A stretch of 64,000 nucleotides of DNA from Bacteroidota bacterium (GTDB lineage: Bacteria > Bacteroidota > Bacteroidia > Bacteroidales > FEN-979), in the NCBI GenBank assembly GCA_026391805.1, contig JAPLDJ010000023.1, forward strand, positions 1 through 64,000, read 5' to 3'. The stretch's first letter is position 1. The number at the start of each line of letters is the position of its first letter. Below, piece after piece: positions 8,867 to 17,145 of this stretch. A program made the position numbers and the translations under genes. Below the pieces are notes generated by a model that worked only from the letters and a program-made list of their open reading frames with translations, had not been told where the DNA came from and did not search any database.

Positions 8867-9577
8867 TTAAAAACTCACTTTAACATAATGTTCCATTTTT
8901 CGGTATGCAGAATCAGGAATGGCTTTTATACTTTTCAATTCCTCAATCCCTCCAAACTTCTTGTGTTCCTTCCTGTAAAGCATGATCGCCTTTGTAACTT
9001 CGAAAGGGAAATAGGGATGTGATAACATTTCTTTGAATGTTACCGTATTCAGATCGATCTTATGAACGGAATCAGGATTGACGGTTAAATGCTCATCGAT
9101 TGCATTGTACCTGGATGTATCCATCCCCCAGATCTCCAGCAATTGTTTTTTGCTGATAAATCCGCCCAGCCGCTCACGGTATTTCACAATCCTTCTCGCA
9201 AACGAGGAGCCGATTCCCCTGAGCCGCTGCAGTTCAAAGGTATCAGCCGAATTCAGCTCGATGATGAAAACCTCTTTCGGATAAGGCTTAAGAGATTTCC
9301 CTGAATCTGTTGATCCGGCTGCCGACCTGTAACCAAAGCCCTTGTATCGGTTCTTTTTCTCCAGCTCAGCATTCGAATCTGCCCGCGCCATCGCTTTCTC
9401 AAAAGCCGCAATCTCCTTTTCAAATCCTGAAAAATCAACCGGTTTAGCCTTAATCACGAGCGGCGCAACTTCATTCCCGATCACCAGCAACATGAGGATC
9501 GTCAGAAGCACGAAGATCCCGCGCTGCTCCTTCCGGTTGAAGGTGAAGTAATCTTTAATGATGGTTGAAAGCTTCAT
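8867..9577 (-). CDS. Helix-hairpin-helix protein, ComEA-like, membrane-anchored
   Basis: A 236-residue protein with one N-terminal membrane segment (about residues 22-42, GIFVLLTILMLLVIGNEVAP) and two helix-hairpin-helix DNA-binding regions. The first is LNSADTFELQRLRGIGSSFA with KYRERLGGF, the second LNTVTFKEMLSHPYFPF with LYRKEHKKFGG. This architecture resembles ComEA, the DNA receptor for natural transformation. A comEC gene lies 10 kb away (19216-21336). ComEA has one HhH pair and is shorter, so a different DNA-binding role remains possible. The gene sits between two inverted copies of a 47-bp repeat. Confidence 0.8.
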   Translation of the reverse strand: MKLSTIIKDYFTFNRKEQRGIFVLLTILMLLVIGNEVAPLVIKAKPVDFSGFEKEIAAFEKAMARADSNAELEKKNRYKGFGYRSAAGSTDSGKSLKPYPKEVFIIELNSADTFELQRLRGIGSSFARRIVKYRERLGGFISKKQLLEIWGMDTSRYNAIDEHLTVNPDSVHKIDLNTVTFKEMLSHPYFPFEVTKAIMLYRKEHKKFGGIEELKSIKAIPDSAYRKMEHYVKVSF

Positions 9578-9858
9578 GTCGATTTACGATTGTTCTTGTC
9601 ATTGCGAGCGAAGCGAAGCAACCTCGCTTTTCTCTTTTTTCACCACATTAGGCACAATAGTTCACAATAGTTCTTCGTGACTTTCGTGTCTTTTTCGTGG
9701 ATTTTCGTGTAATAATTTTTCACCACAGATTCCACACCTGCCTGCCGCAGGCAGGGATTGCACAGATTAAGTCAAAGATTATTGTCTATCGATAACTCTT
9801 CATTATCCAGCATCCAGCATCCAGCATCCAGCATCATTATCACCACGTCACCACGTCA
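9578..9858. repeat. Gene-free gap filled with several short-word repeats
   Basis: In order: tcattgcgagcgaagcgaag (9599 on), words of the type cacaatagttcacaatagtt and ttcgtgtctttttcgtgg (9650-9710), the 47-bp repeat copy 2 (9722-9768), four tandem ccagcat units (9809-9836), and caccacgtcaccacgtcac (9841-9859), whose last bases touch the DUF2851 stop codon. No gene is supportable. Confidence 0.65.
9722..9768 (-). repeat. 47-bp composite repeat, copy 2 (inverted relative to copy 1)
   Basis: The reverse complement matches copy 1 (8769-8815) at 45 of 47 positions, including the palindromic centre CCTGCCTGCGGCAGGCAGG. Together the two copies form a long inverted repeat around the gene at 8867-9577, about 0.9 kb apart. 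Confidence 0.8.
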
Positions 9859-11127
9859 CTATCTGCTCAAAAGCTGATTTCCAACCCTGCACTCCAGGCA
9901 TCGCTTTTTGTCACAGTAATGGCTCTTCAGGTGAAGGAGCGCTTGAGTGTGCAGGGCGTCCGGAGCAGGAATACCCATTTCTTTCCACCGTTCAATGCCG
10001 GCATTCATTTCAGCCGGAAGAAGTTCCTGGAAGTTCAGCCCCTTCTCCTTGTAATGTGGTAAGGCCTTTACCTCGCCATAAAGAAAGAGAAAAGGCGCAA
10101 CCAGGTTGATGATCAGCAGGCCGATGGAAGATGCCCCCATCAACTTTTTCCTTGAAGCGGAAATCCTCCCGAAAAGAAAATGGGAATCCCAGTATTCTGA
10201 AGCATTCACTGCAAAAAGACGGGTGATGGAAACCGGATCCTTACATTCAAGTACAGCGCTGAACAGATCGGCTGAACTGTGAACCAGGCTTGCAAACTGT
10301 GCGATCCGTACCGTCGGAAAATTCGACGGCCGCAGCCTCAGGAATTTCCATACCGAAACCGGGATGCATTTCAGATCGTATTTTCCGGCCAGGAACCTGT
10401 ATTCCTGCTGAAGCAGCCGCGGATATTCTTCCGAAAACTCCGTTCCCAGCATCCCCGCCTGTCCGAACAGCAGCGCTTCCATCTGAAACTGGTTGTCGCG
10501 GTGCTTTTGCAGGATCTTCCAGGGCAGCGACCCGGCCAGCAATTCGAACGGCTGCGCATTGATCCTGAAACCGAAGGCCCTTGCCAGGTTCCGGTAAAAG
10601 GTTTCGTCCCAGTCGTATGAACAGGCTTCAAGGCTTCGTTTAATGGAAGCCAGTTTCTCCTCCAGCCGTTCCACCGCCAAAGCAGGGATCCACTGCTCAA
10701 AAATGAACGGGTCCGCGCCATCAATGACCCCCTGGCAGGGAATCCAGCGCATGTTCTCAGTAAAATCGCGGTAGCGGTCATAAATGTATTCCGGGAAATG
10801 TCCCCTGATGACAAGTGTCGGAACTTCGTCGCCGGCATGCCGCGTCACCACAGCATCCTTTTCATAGACCGCATGCAGGATCACGTTGTCATACGCCGGA
10901 TCCTTTTCATGCCGGTGCCTATACCAGTCGGATGCATTCACGTGGATCTCCACATTGCCGGCCCAGGTTGTACCGTCGATACGGACACGGGAGTTGAAAA
11001 AGTCGGGACCTCCATCGGAATTGTGCTCTCCCGGATGAAGTACAACAAGCACCTCCCCCGACTCCGTCATCAGATCGGGATCAAGCAAACGGAATTTCCA
11101 CAGGTAATGCAGGAATTCTTCATTCAT
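9859..11127 (-). CDS. DUF2851 family protein
   Basis: A 422-residue protein of the Bacteroidota-specific DUF2851 family, recognisable from its start MNEEFLHYLWKFRLLD and the nearby segment HPGEHNSDGGPDFFNSRV. No signal peptide or membrane segment is obvious. The C-terminus has a cysteine cluster, CDKKRCLECRVG, that could bind a metal. The early GxxNxDxGPDF pattern recalls nuclease-like acidic residues, but I do not assign an activity. The start codon follows a 34-bp motif (11151-11184) that also precedes comEC at the same distance. Function unknown. Confidence 0.85.
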   Translation of the reverse strand: MNEEFLHYLWKFRLLDPDLMTESGEVLVVLHPGEHNSDGGPDFFNSRVRIDGTTWAGNVEIHVNASDWYRHRHEKDPAYDNVILHAVYEKDAVVTRHAGDEVPTLVIRGHFPEYIYDRYRDFTENMRWIPCQGVIDGADPFIFEQWIPALAVERLEEKLASIKRSLEACSYDWDETFYRNLARAFGFRINAQPFELLAGSLPWKILQKHRDNQFQMEALLFGQAGMLGTEFSEEYPRLLQQEYRFLAGKYDLKCIPVSVWKFLRLRPSNFPTVRIAQFASLVHSSADLFSAVLECKDPVSITRLFAVNASEYWDSHFLFGRISASRKKLMGASSIGLLIINLVAPFLFLYGEVKALPHYKEKGLNFQELLPAEMNAGIERWKEMGIPAPDALHTQALLHLKSHYCDKKRCLECRVGNQLLSR

Positions 11128-11150
11128 CTTCGCATGAATTTTAAATCAAC

Positions 11151-11184
11151 ATCCCTTAATCGGTTTTACAATGAATAGGTAATA
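11151..11184 (-). promoter_or_regulatory. Bipartite motif upstream of DUF2851, shared with comEC
   Basis: On the plus strand: ATCCCTTAATCGGT, five variable bases, AATGAATAGGTAATA. At 21361-21393 the same two blocks occur with a four-base spacer and one substitution in the second block. Both copies begin 24-25 bp before the start codon of a leftward gene. No TAnnTTTG box is evident, so this is either an atypical promoter, an operator or a leader RNA element. Confidence 0.6.
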
Positions 11185-11236
11185 TCTTTTTTTCAATTAT
11201 TTTTTGTGGAATAATTAACTTTGAGAAAAACTTCAT

Positions 11237-12664
11237 ATGAAGAAACTTTATATACTTTTCATCCTGTCTGCTTTTTCAGCAAGCCTGAAAGCCCAGACTA
11301 CATGGGGGCCACCTTTTCCGCTCACCGATTCACTCACCGACAATGTGAATGCGACATTATCGATCGTTCCGGGGGAAATGTTCCAGTCGGATACTGTTTA
11401 TATGCTCTGGGAACGGAACCCTGATCCGGCATCAACCGGTATATACGCCCGCAACCTTAAGACCATGGCCGGAGCGTTCATGGTTGCCGCCCAGTACGGT
11501 GCACATTTCAGGCACCCGCGGGTATTCGCCAGGGGCACAGGGGATACGCTTTTCTATTTCAGCTACGAAACCGATATGAACGGCCATTGGGACATCTATT
11601 ATTCTGCCTTTCTGAAAAACGAAGTAGCCGTTGGTCCCTTCCCTTTCATCCAGTCCTCACAAAATGAAAGAAGCCTGAATTTCGGAAATCAGCAAAGCTT
11701 CTCCTGGGAGAAAGAGGGAAGCATCTACGCCAGAACCAGCACGGCAGATACTGTAAAAATAGCATCCGACAGCTGCCTGAACCCGGTTCAGTCCGATGAA
11801 TCATATGTTGCCTATGAAATGGTGCTTGGGTCCGATACCGGGGTCTTCTACTCAAAATACAATTCCTCCACTCATCTGTGGTCAGTACCGTTTCCTGCCG
11901 ATATTTACGGTTCGAACACCCACCCGACATTTGGCAATGATTCCTACAGCCAGATCAATGACTCCTATCTTTTCTGGCAGCATAAGAACGGCCCGAACTG
12001 GGTGATCAAGGGTTTTGATATTACAGACCTCCAGTACCTTTCGTTCAACAATTTCGCAGGGTACAACAACATGTCGCCATCTTTCTGCTACGTTGAAATG
12101 ATTACAGGTGATCACACTGCACCGCTGTTCCACTATTCCACCTTTGCTTCCGATGTTACAGGAAATATGGAGATATACGTCAACAATATTTGGGGAGATA
12201 CGGTTTACTCAAACATTTCAGAATACAGCGGCATTGACCGGCATCCTCAGCTGTTCAATAATTTGCACCTTTTTGGATGGGGACTCGATAACCAGCTTTT
12301 CGACATATGGGAATCGTATCGCGGCGGGCACTGGCAATTGTGGGGAACCACAAGGGATATTCTCAGCGGCGAAAAGACGTTGGAAGGAGCAAAATCATGC
12401 ATCCTGAAGGTTTCACCAAACCCGTTTTCCGACAAGACCCGGATCACGTGCTCAATGCCGCAGTCCGGTTCGGTTACTTTTGACATTTATGATCTGTCAG
12501 GAAAAAATATTAATACCCTGAAAGGTTTTGAAGATAACGCCGGGAATTTATCCGTCAACTGGGATGCCAACGATGCTGCCGGTAACCGGGTTCCGGCAGG
12601 AATTTATATTTGTGCCGTGAGAGCAGGCCAAACGATTCTGCACGCAAAGATTATGCGGCATTAG
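11237..12664 (+). CDS. Secreted protein with T9SS C-terminal sorting domain
   Basis: A 475-residue exported protein. Residues 1-19 form a signal peptide ending at SLKAQ. The middle contains repeated phrases such as TDSLTDN, DTLFYFSYETDMNGHWDIYYS and GNMEIYVNNIWGDTVYSN, suggesting a beta-propeller of the type often seen in Bacteroidota surface proteins. The last 90 residues are a T9SS sorting domain: LKVSPNPFSDKTRI, VTFDIYDLSGK, VPAGIYICAVRAG, ending KIMRH. No catalytic motif is visible. It is divergent from DUF2851; TAACTTTG at 11216-11223 is a possible -7 box. Confidence 0.87.
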   Translation: MKKLYILFILSAFSASLKAQTTWGPPFPLTDSLTDNVNATLSIVPGEMFQSDTVYMLWERNPDPASTGIYARNLKTMAGAFMVAAQYGAHFRHPRVFARGTGDTLFYFSYETDMNGHWDIYYSAFLKNEVAVGPFPFIQSSQNERSLNFGNQQSFSWEKEGSIYARTSTADTVKIASDSCLNPVQSDESYVAYEMVLGSDTGVFYSKYNSSTHLWSVPFPADIYGSNTHPTFGNDSYSQINDSYLFWQHKNGPNWVIKGFDITDLQYLSFNNFAGYNNMSPSFCYVEMITGDHTAPLFHYSTFASDVTGNMEIYVNNIWGDTVYSNISEYSGIDRHPQLFNNLHLFGWGLDNQLFDIWESYRGGHWQLWGTTRDILSGEKTLEGAKSCILKVSPNPFSDKTRITCSMPQSGSVTFDIYDLSGKNINTLKGFEDNAGNLSVNWDANDAAGNRVPAGIYICAVRAGQTILHAKIMRH

Positions 12665-12690
12665 CCTGATCCTGCGGCATAATCATTATT

Positions 12691-12722
12691 TTTGCACATC
12701 TATTGGTTAATGATTATCTTTG
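12691..12722 (+). promoter_or_regulatory. Promoter of the zap gene pair
   Basis: TTTG (12691-12694), 20 bases, then TATCTTTG (12715-12722): a textbook Bacteroidota housekeeping promoter. Predicted start is near 12729, giving a leader of about 20 bases. Confidence 0.75.
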
Positions 12723-12747
12723 CATTAGTTTTTAGCATTCCGGCAAA

Positions 12748-13035
12748 ATGACTCATTCGATCGCTTTACTGAACGGAATAGAGAGCAGGGTGCAGAAACT
12801 GACTGAATACCAGAGGAACCTTATTGAAACCTCGGAAAAATACAACAAAGAGATCCAGGAACTAAAAAAAATCCATGAGGAACAAAAAGAAATTATCCGT
12901 CAATTAGAAGAAAAAATAAAAACTTTAAGAATAACTAAAACCATAGAAACAAAAGAAGGAGCAGTAGAAGCAAAAGAAAGGATTACAAAACTAGTGCGGG
13001 AAATTGATCATTGCATCGGGCTGCTTAATACATGA
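12748..13035 (+). CDS. Small coiled-coil protein upstream of zapA
   Basis: A 95-residue, highly charged protein. Residues 10-75 are almost wholly heptad-like coiled coil rich in Glu, Lys and Ile (KIHEEQKEIIRQLEEKIKTL). Its stop overlaps the ATG of zapA, so the two are translationally coupled and probably act together. Position and character suggest a ZapB-like partner of FtsZ-ring assembly, but no sequence signature proves this. Expression is expected from the strong promoter at 12691-12722. Confidence 0.75.
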   Translation: MTHSIALLNGIESRVQKLTEYQRNLIETSEKYNKEIQELKKIHEEQKEIIRQLEEKIKTLRITKTIETKEGAVEAKERITKLVREIDHCIGLLNT

Positions 13036-13352
13036 AGTTAGAATCAAAGCAAATGAGTGAACTTTCTATATCAATAACGGTTGCCGATCGTCCTTACAAG
13101 CTGGTGATAGAAAAGGACCAGGAAGAGCTTTTCAGGAATGCGGCGAAGCTGATTGATAAAAGGATAAAGGAATATTCCGGCAGTTATGCATTTAAAGACA
13201 AGCAGGACCTGCTGGCGATGGTGGCACTCGAATATACGGTAAGTGCTCTGCAGCATGAGAAGAATATAAGGGAATCTGAACTTGTGCTGAATGAGAAACT
13301 GACCGGAATTGACCAGGCTTTGACCGGACTTCTGAAAAGCCCAGTTGCATAA
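13032..13352 (+). CDS. zapA: Cell division protein ZapA
   Basis: A 106-residue ZapA homologue, which crosslinks FtsZ filaments at the division site. The N-terminal domain reads LSISITVADRPYKLVIEKDQ. The C-terminal half is a helix for dimerisation containing DLLAMVALEYTVSALQHEKN. The start overlaps the previous stop (ATGA), favouring 13032; MSELSISITV eight codons later is an alternative start. The locus order zapA, 6S-like RNA, rny is conserved in Bacteroidota. Confidence 0.88.
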   Translation: MKLESKQMSELSISITVADRPYKLVIEKDQEELFRNAAKLIDKRIKEYSGSYAFKDKQDLLAMVALEYTVSALQHEKNIRESELVLNEKLTGIDQALTGLLKSPVA

Positions 13353-13403
13353 ACGTTCTTTGACAATACCATTAAGGTAACCCGCATTCATTCCAACAGT
13401 TTG

Positions 13404-13535
13404 TAAACCTAACATTACAAACATTAGGGCAGATAAGCTCAGGGCTCGTAGGACAGGCCTCATCCCGCTTCAGCAGGAATCGTTGCTACGGCAGCGTCAG
13501 TGGACGTTCGAAAAGTCAGGCAGCCCTATCCGTGT
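13404..13535 (+). ncRNA. ssrS: Probable 6S RNA (6S-Flavo-like)
   Basis: The zapA-rny gap of about 280 bases has no gene but can fold into a long interrupted hairpin. AGGGCT (13441-13446) can pair with AGCCCT (13522-13527), and CCTAA with TTAGG closes a small 5' hairpin (13408-13430). In Bacteroidota and in Proteobacteria the 6S RNA that sequesters housekeeping RNA polymerase lies directly behind zapA, so the assignment rests mainly on synteny plus foldability. Ends are approximate. GAGGT with ACCTC (13541-13558) followed by a T run near 13572 may be the terminator. Confidence 0.52.
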
Positions 13536-13630
13536 CAATTGAGGTTTATCAATACCTCTGGAATAATGCGGGTTTTTTCTTGCTGCTTCCGCCTCCTTCC
13601 ATCACAATAATTAACCAAAAACTATCAACG

Positions 13631-15172
13631 ATGGACATCTTAACCATATTGATCATTGGCGTGTCGGGCATCATCATCGGTGGCCTGATCACAGGAACAA
13701 TCCTTCGCAAAGCCATGGACCGGAAGCGTGACATGATCCTGAAGGAAGCCATGGAAAAGGCAGAAATGATTAAGCGCGACAAGATCCTCCAGGCAAAGGA
13801 GAAATTCCTCCAGCTTAAATCCGAATATGAGAAATACGTTCATGAAAAGAGCGACGAGGTTCAGAAAAGCGATAACCGGCTGAAACAAAAAGAGAATGGA
13901 CTGAACCTGAAAATGGATGAACTGCAGAAAAAGCAGAAAGAAGCGCTTCTCATCAAGCAGAATCTTCAGAACCAGATGGAGCTTGTAAGCAAGAAACAGC
14001 AGGATCTGGAAAAAAGCCAGAAGGTGCAGATCGAGAAGCTTGAAGCCATTTCCAACCTCTCGGCGGCTGAAGCCAAGACACAGCTCATCGAAACACTGAA
14101 AGAAGAGGCCAAGTCGGAAGCCCTTGTCCAGATGAAGGACATCATCGACGAGGCCCGCATCACAGCCAATACAGAAGCCAAGAAGATCGTCATAGAGACC
14201 ATCCAGCGAACCGCTACGGAACATGCGATCGAGAACACCGTTTCGGTTTTCAACATTGAAAATGAAGAGATCAAGGGCCGCATTATCGGGCGGGAAGGTC
14301 GGAACATCCGCACCCTCGAAGCGCTGACCGGCATCGAGATCATCATCGACGATTCACCCGACGCCATCATCCTTTCCGGTTTCGACCCGGTACGGAGGGA
14401 GATCGCACGGTTATCGCTTCACAAGCTGGTGACCGACGGTCGTATCCATCCTGCACGCATCGAGGAAGTTGTTGCCAAAACAAAGAAGCAGCTCGAACAG
14501 GAGATCATTGAAACCGGGAAAAGGATCTCTATTGACCTCGGCATTCATAACCTTCACCACGAACTGATCCGTATGATCGGGAAGATGAAATACCGTTCCT
14601 CTTACGGTCAGAACCTTCTGCAGCATTCCATCGAAGTGGCCAAGTTGTCCGCCACCATGGCTGCCGAACTCGGACTGAACCCGAAAAAAGCAAAACGCGC
14701 CGGACTGTTGCATGATATCGGCAAGGTGCCCGATACCGAGCCCGAACTGCCGCATGCCATCCTCGGTATGAAAACTGCTGAAAAATTCAAGGAAAAGCCG
14801 GAGATCTGCAATGCCATCGGGGCTCACCACGACGAGATCGAAATGGACAACCTCATTTCTCCCATCGTCCAGGTGTGTGACTCCATCTCAGGCGCACGAC
14901 CCGGAGCACGCAGGGAAGTGGTGGATGCCTACATCGAACGTCTCAAGCATCTTGAAGATTTAGCCCTCACCTACCCCGGCGTTGTAAAAACCTATGCGAT
15001 CCAGGCAGGACGTGAACTTCGTGTTATCGTAGGAGCGGATAAAATTACCGATGCAGAAGCCAACCAGGTGGCCTTTGACCTTTCCCGCAAGATCCAGAGT
15101 GAAATGACCTACCCCGGTCAGATCAAGATCACGGTGATCCGCGAGACGAGGGCCATTAGTTACGCGAAGTAA
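13631..15172 (+). CDS. rny: Ribonuclease Y
   Basis: A 513-residue membrane-anchored endoribonuclease that starts mRNA decay. An N-terminal membrane segment (about residues 3-25) is followed by a long coiled coil to residue 170. A KH domain follows ([18 protein letters not shown]) and then an HD phosphohydrolase domain with the catalytic pair in [10 protein letters not shown]. The C-terminal region [10 protein letters not shown] is typical. The start at 13631 ([10 protein letters not shown]) is chosen because upstream in-frame sequence from a GTG at 13532 runs into the 6S-like RNA region and is not family-like. Confidence 0.95.
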   Translation: MDILTILIIGVSGIIIGGLITGTILRKAMDRKRDMILKEAMEKAEMIKRDKILQAKEKFLQLKSEYEKYVHEKSDEVQKSDNRLKQKENGLNLKMDELQKKQKEALLIKQNLQNQMELVSKKQQDLEKSQKVQIEKLEAISNLSAAEAKTQLIETLKEEAKSEALVQMKDIIDEARITANTEAKKIVIETIQRTATEHAIENTVSVFNIENEEIKGRIIGREGRNIRTLEALTGIEIIIDDSPDAIILSGFDPVRREIARLSLHKLVTDGRIHPARIEEVVAKTKKQLEQEIIETGKRISIDLGIHNLHHELIRMIGKMKYRSSYGQNLLQHSIEVAKLSATMAAELGLNPKKAKRAGLLHDIGKVPDTEPELPHAILGMKTAEKFKEKPEICNAIGAHHDEIEMDNLISPIVQVCDSISGARPGARREVVDAYIERLKHLEDLALTYPGVVKTYAIQAGRELRVIVGADKITDAEANQVAFDLSRKIQSEMTYPGQIKITVIRETRAISYAK

Positions 15173-15256
15173 GAGGACTGAAGACTGAGGACTGAGACTG
15201 AGGATGGAAATCTGTTATCTGACCTTCGACTTCTGACCTCCGACTTCTGACATTGG
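15173..15256. repeat. Low-complexity words entering the 3' end of the PAS gene
   Basis: gaggactgaagactgagg units (15173-15205) lie between rny and the PAS gene. A second word set, cttcgacttctgacctccg, occupies 15222-15252 and encodes the last residues of the PAS protein. The same style recurs at 22429-22462. Confidence 0.6.
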
Positions 15257-16930
15257 AACGTCAAATTTCAGGGGTTCTCCGAGCCTTTCCAGGAGATTGT
15301 TGACTTCAAGTTTCAGCTCCGCCAGTTTAAGTTCCCTGTCGACCATCAGCGCGCTGAAATGTTCGAACTGGTTCGCTTTTCGTTTCAGGATCTCCTCCGC
15401 CCACCGTTGTTCGGAAATATCCACGATGACCCCGAGAATTGCCTTATCATCCCCGAACCCGATCAGTTTTGTATTCACCATGGTGTAGAGTTTCCGTCCG
15501 TCTTTGGCATTCATAATAAATTCAAACTGTTCAGGCTCCTCCCGGGAAGCCTGCATCAGGATAGTTTCGCCGATCAGTTCCTGGTGTTCCGGGACTGCAA
15601 GCTTAACAAAATCAAAATCGCTCGCAAAGAGTTCCTCCTTGGTATAACCCAGCTTTTTCACGAACAGCTCGTTGGCGTAATAGATCCTGTTCTTAAGGAT
15701 GATAACGATCATATTGGTTGAATGTTCGGCAAGCGAACGGAAAATTTCTTCCGATTGTCTGATCTTTTCTTCGGCCTGAGCACGCTCAGTTATCTCCCGG
15801 GTAACGGAAAGAATGTGGGGTTCATCATTGATCTGTATCAGGGATGCCGACATCAGGCCGGTTCTCAGCTCACCATCTTTGGTTCTGAATACAGATTCAA
15901 GGTTGTTTACACTCCCTTGATTTTTTATTCCTTCAACCAGTTTCAGCCGGTCTTCCGGCACCGACCATATCCCGAGATCCACAGAGGAGCGCCCGACAGC
16001 ATCTGCTTTCGTGAACCCTGTAAGGTTTGTAAAACCCAGATTGAGATCAACATAAACACCATTCATTTTTGTGATGCTGATGGCATCCGGGCTTGTCTGA
16101 AATGCTGCTTCATATTTTTTCTGACTCTCCTGGAGGGCAATTTCAACTTTCCTGCTTTGAGTCGTATCCCGGGTTATCGACATGATACAGTTTTCATTCC
16201 TCAGTTTAATCACTGATGCTGACATCAACCCTGTTATTATTGACCCATCCTTACATCTTATCTGAAGTTCGAGGTTATTGATAGCACCATCCTTTTTTAA
16301 TCCATCTATCAGCTTATCCCTGTCTTCAAGGTTCACCCAGATCCCGAGTTCCTGCGAAGGAATCGCGATCACATCTTCTTTTGTATACCCGGTATGCTTC
16401 GTGAAGCCGTCATTGACATCAACATAGGTGCCGTCCATCCTGGTTATTGTGATGGCATCCGGGCTCGTTTTGAATGCAGCCTCATACCGTTCCTCACTTT
16501 CACGAATTAATTGCTCAGCCTGTATCCGGTCAGTAATATCTCTTGCCACAGCATACAGATCTGTCCCGTTCGGACTGGCAATGGCATTCCACTCAAGCCA
16601 CTTATAGGAATTATCCTTGCAGCGGTATCGGTTGACAAAGCTTTTTGTTTCCTTTCCGGTGATCTGTTTCGCAATCTCTTCATTCGTTTCTGCAAGATCA
16701 TCCGGATGGATGAATTCAAAAATGGGCCGGCTGAGGAGTTCATCTCTGGTAAACCCAAGTAAAGATTCCCAGGCCGGGTTGAGCTTTTTAAAACAGCCGT
16801 CGGATGAAGCAATACAGATCAGGTCGGGAATGATCTCGAAGAAAAGATCTGCATTAGTACCTTTAAAAAACGGACCAGTGCCCCCTGACGGGGATCCGGG
16901 ATCAGGCATGATCTTTCGGAAGATGTTCAT
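15215..16930 (-). CDS. Multi-PAS sensor protein without a kinase or other output domain
   Basis: About 571 residues built from four PAS domains, judged from recurring AAFxTSPDAITITxMDGxYVDVN and GxTKEDxxxxSQELGIW motifs. The second and third are near-duplicates of each other. After the last PAS comes a short helix (AEEILKRKANQFEHFSALM, ELKLAELKLEVNNLLERLGEP) that elsewhere links PAS modules to a histidine kinase, but the frame then stops. The final residues SEVGGQKSKVR are encoded by an intergenic-type repeat, so the protein may be truncated. The start at 16930 (MNIFRKIM) is preferred over an ATG at 17008. It would be cytoplasmic; ligand and partner are unknown. Confidence 0.8.
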   Translation of the reverse strand: MNIFRKIMPDPGSPSGGTGPFFKGTNADLFFEIIPDLICIASSDGCFKKLNPAWESLLGFTRDELLSRPIFEFIHPDDLAETNEEIAKQITGKETKSFVNRYRCKDNSYKWLEWNAIASPNGTDLYAVARDITDRIQAEQLIRESEERYEAAFKTSPDAITITRMDGTYVDVNDGFTKHTGYTKEDVIAIPSQELGIWVNLEDRDKLIDGLKKDGAINNLELQIRCKDGSIITGLMSASVIKLRNENCIMSITRDTTQSRKVEIALQESQKKYEAAFQTSPDAISITKMNGVYVDLNLGFTNLTGFTKADAVGRSSVDLGIWSVPEDRLKLVEGIKNQGSVNNLESVFRTKDGELRTGLMSASLIQINDEPHILSVTREITERAQAEEKIRQSEEIFRSLAEHSTNMIVIILKNRIYYANELFVKKLGYTKEELFASDFDFVKLAVPEHQELIGETILMQASREEPEQFEFIMNAKDGRKLYTMVNTKLIGFGDDKAILGVIVDISEQRWAEEILKRKANQFEHFSALMVDRELKLAELKLEVNNLLERLGEPLKFDVPMSEVGGQKSKVR

Positions 16931-17145
16931 CTGACAATCTGAATATGAAGGATTAAAAACCTGTTTCCAGGAGAAAATATCCGTACTGATGATTCGGGGC
17001 CTAACCAAATGCCTCCGACGGGTATTTCAATTTCAGGATTGCTTAACGCGGCATCAAAGATATAAATATCTTTTAATATAATTGACGAATGTCTGATGAA
17101 CCGGAAATTCTACCGGTATTTAACGTAGATTTTCCCTGACCTTAC

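Noticed and set aside
13532-13630. N-terminal extension of ribonuclease Y from the upstream GTG
   Set aside because: The added residues do not look like RNase Y and overlap the probable 6S RNA 3' end.
13640-14224. Antisense Leu/Phe-rich frame inside rny
   Set aside because: It is the complement of the rny coiled coil, so its hydrophobic look is an artefact of Lys/Glu/Gln codons.
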